Shown here: positions 24,195 to 25,217 of the stretch, piece after piece
Layout of the letters: the number at the start of each line of letters is the position of its first letter
How positions within the stretch are numbered: the stretch's first letter is position 1
Translations under genes and position numbers: made by a program
Notes under the pieces: generated by a model
Told to the model about the DNA's origin: nothing
Seen by the model: the letters and a program-made list of their open reading frames with translations, nothing else
Database searches by the model: none
NCBI GenBank assembly: GCA_017997825.1
Contig: JAGOEH010000030.1
Location: forward strand, 1-25,217
Direction of reading: 5' to 3'
Source: Candidatus Delongbacteria bacterium
Lineage (GTDB): Bacteria; JAGOEH01
Length of the DNA stretch: 25,217 bases

Positions 24195-25007
24195 ATGACA
24201 ATGGATGAAAATTTTCTATTTGCTTTTTCATTAACGCTGCTGGCAGGATTATCGACGGGTATCGGCAGTCTGATCGGGTTGCTTTCAAAGAAATTCAATA
24301 CCCGGATGTTGACCATAGCATTGGGTTTTTCAGCCGGGGTTATGATTTATGTGTCGCTGGTCGAGATCTTTGTTAAGGCCAAAGATTCACTGACCTTGGC
24401 CTTGGGTCAGAAACCCGGCTATATCTGGACCGTGATTGCTTTTTTTACCGGAATATTCATTATTGCCTTGATAGATAAATTGATACCATCCTATGAGAAT
24501 CCGCATGAAATCAATGTGGCCGAAAAAATTGAAAAAAGCTCTCAGGGTGAAAAAAATAAACTGCTCCGGATGGGAATTTTCTCTGCCTTAGCCATTGCCA
24601 TTCACAATTTCCCCGAAGGATTGGCGACTTTTATGAGCGGCCTGACCAATCCTGCGCTGGGGATCAGTATTGCAGTGGCGATTGCTATCCATAATATTCC
24701 GGAGGGACTCGCCGTTTCCGCTCCCATCTATTATGCCACCAAAAACCGTAAACGCGCCTTTGTCCTGTCATTCCTATCCGGATTTGCCGAACCCATCGGC
24801 GCTTTGATCGGATATTTTCTGTTGCGGTCACTCTTTTCCGGTGCCACCTTTGGATTTGTGTTTGCTTCAGTGGCCGGCATTATGGTTTATATCTCCCTGG
24901 ATGAGCTGCTGCCGACAGCCGAAGAGTATGGTGAACATCATCTAGCCATCGGAGGATTGATCGCCGGGATGATGGTAATGGCCGTCAGCTTGCTGTTGTT
25001 CATTTGA
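24195..25007 (+). CDS. zupT: ZIP-family zinc transporter ZupT
   Basis: A 270-residue inner-membrane divalent metal importer with about eight hydrophobic helices. The two signature metal-binding motifs are intact: HNFPEG (His137, Asn138, Glu141) and HNIPEG (His166, Asn167, Glu170), in transmembrane helices 4 and 5. The first helix region, TGIGSLIGLLSKK, and the end, AIGGLIAGMMVMAVSLLLF, are typical of ZupT. The loop between helices 3 and 4 (EKIEKSSQGEKNK) is Lys/Glu-rich, without the usual His cluster. Start at ATG 24195, with GAGGGA just upstream; ATG 24201 is also possible and better spaced. ZupT transports zinc and also other divalent metals. No Zur-like box was recognised upstream. Confidence 0.93.
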   Translation: MTMDENFLFAFSLTLLAGLSTGIGSLIGLLSKKFNTRMLTIALGFSAGVMIYVSLVEIFVKAKDSLTLALGQKPGYIWTVIAFFTGIFIIALIDKLIPSYENPHEINVAEKIEKSSQGEKNKLLRMGIFSALAIAIHNFPEGLATFMSGLTNPALGISIAVAIAIHNIPEGLAVSAPIYYATKNRKRAFVLSFLSGFAEPIGALIGYFLLRSLFSGATFGFVFASVAGIMVYISLDELLPTAEEYGEHHLAIGGLIAGMMVMAVSLLLFI

Positions 25008-25090
25008 TCCTGAACGATTGGTCCCGTTTTTGCTCCGTTGTTTCTCCTATCATCATTTCAAGTTTCATTCCGGCGGAGGAAAATCGATCT

Positions 25091-25217
25091 ATGGAAATCG
25101 TACCCTATTCCGACACCTATCGGAACCAAATCCTGAATGTCTGGGAAGAATCCGTCACGGCCACCCATCATTTCCTGAATTAGACGGATTTTCAGGCCAT
25201 CCGGGATTGTGTCCATA
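25091..25217 (+). pseudogene. GNAT acetyltransferase gene interrupted by an in-frame TAG (3' end outside window)
   Basis: From ATG 25091 (GGAGGA ten bases upstream) the frame reads MEIVPYSDTYRNQILNVWEE, then SVTATHHFLN and a TAG at 25181. In the same frame the homology continues past the stop as TDFQAIRDCVH to the window end. From memory, small GNAT acetyltransferases have VWE-SV-ATHHFL--EDF in this place, with the helix continuing after the stop. So one substitution (for example GAG or AAG to TAG) appears to have broken the gene. TAG is used as a normal stop by other genes here, so recoding is unlikely. Confidence 0.65.

Noticed and set aside
25181-25183. TAG as a reassigned sense codon
   Set aside because: Other genes in the window end in TAG at the expected family length, for example those ending at 7947 and 10214.

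Overview
The window looks like a chromosomal stretch from an uncultured bacterium of the Fibrobacterota-Chlorobi-Bacteroidota (FCB) neighbourhood, such as a KSB1-, Calditrichota- or Marinimicrobia-like lineage. The evidence is a secreted subtilase that ends in an NYPNPFNP-type FlgD-like/type IX sorting domain, an SBBP seven-bladed propeller lipoprotein-like exoprotein, and the apparent C-terminus of a Bacteroidota-style ABC transporter. Base composition is moderate, with AT-rich islands around 10.6 kb and 15.7-16.5 kb. Most genes have a clear AGGAG-type ribosome site, unlike typical Bacteroidota. The phylum assignment is inference.

Layout. 1-303: C-terminus of a membrane protein. 467-4552: very large secreted subtilase. 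4737-5087: small cupin. 5216-9472 and 9495-10214: a same-strand run with a two-helix membrane protein, an SDR, two overlapping methyltransferases, a glycine-zipper protein, a NimA-like flavin-fold protein, a Cys-rich DUF3795-like protein, a zinc ribbon and a second SDR. 10828-13176: orphan multi-PAS/GAF histidine kinase. 13578-15709 (minus strand): TetR regulator followed by a B12-binding radical SAM protein; a near-consensus promoter overlapping a perfect palindrome lies just upstream. 15.8-16.5 kb: AT-rich and almost empty. 16549-17990: cupin-GNAT fusion with a secreted beta-rich protein. 18134-19689: cysteine hydrolase translationally coupled to an exported cyclase-family metal hydrolase whose signal peptide starts with an ATGAAA tandem repeat. 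19788-23713: LCMT-type methyltransferase, SBBP propeller, GNAT, and another methyltransferase. 23769-24102: a decayed CGGC-domain gene. 24195-25007: ZupT. 25091-end: a GNAT gene broken by an in-frame TAG.

The genes do not form one obvious pathway. This is an accessory-type collection rich in methyltransferases (four), acetyltransferases (three, one broken) and small hydrolases. The best-supported functional units are the TetR/radical SAM operon with its visible operator, the overlapping methyltransferase pair, and the hydrolase-cyclase pair. I found no CRISPR array, tRNA, rRNA, transposase or integrase. The most informative observations beyond routine annotation are the two pseudogenes at the right end, the hexanucleotide repeat in the cyclase signal peptide, and the palindrome on the TetR promoter. 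I see no convincing evidence for an entirely new biological system.
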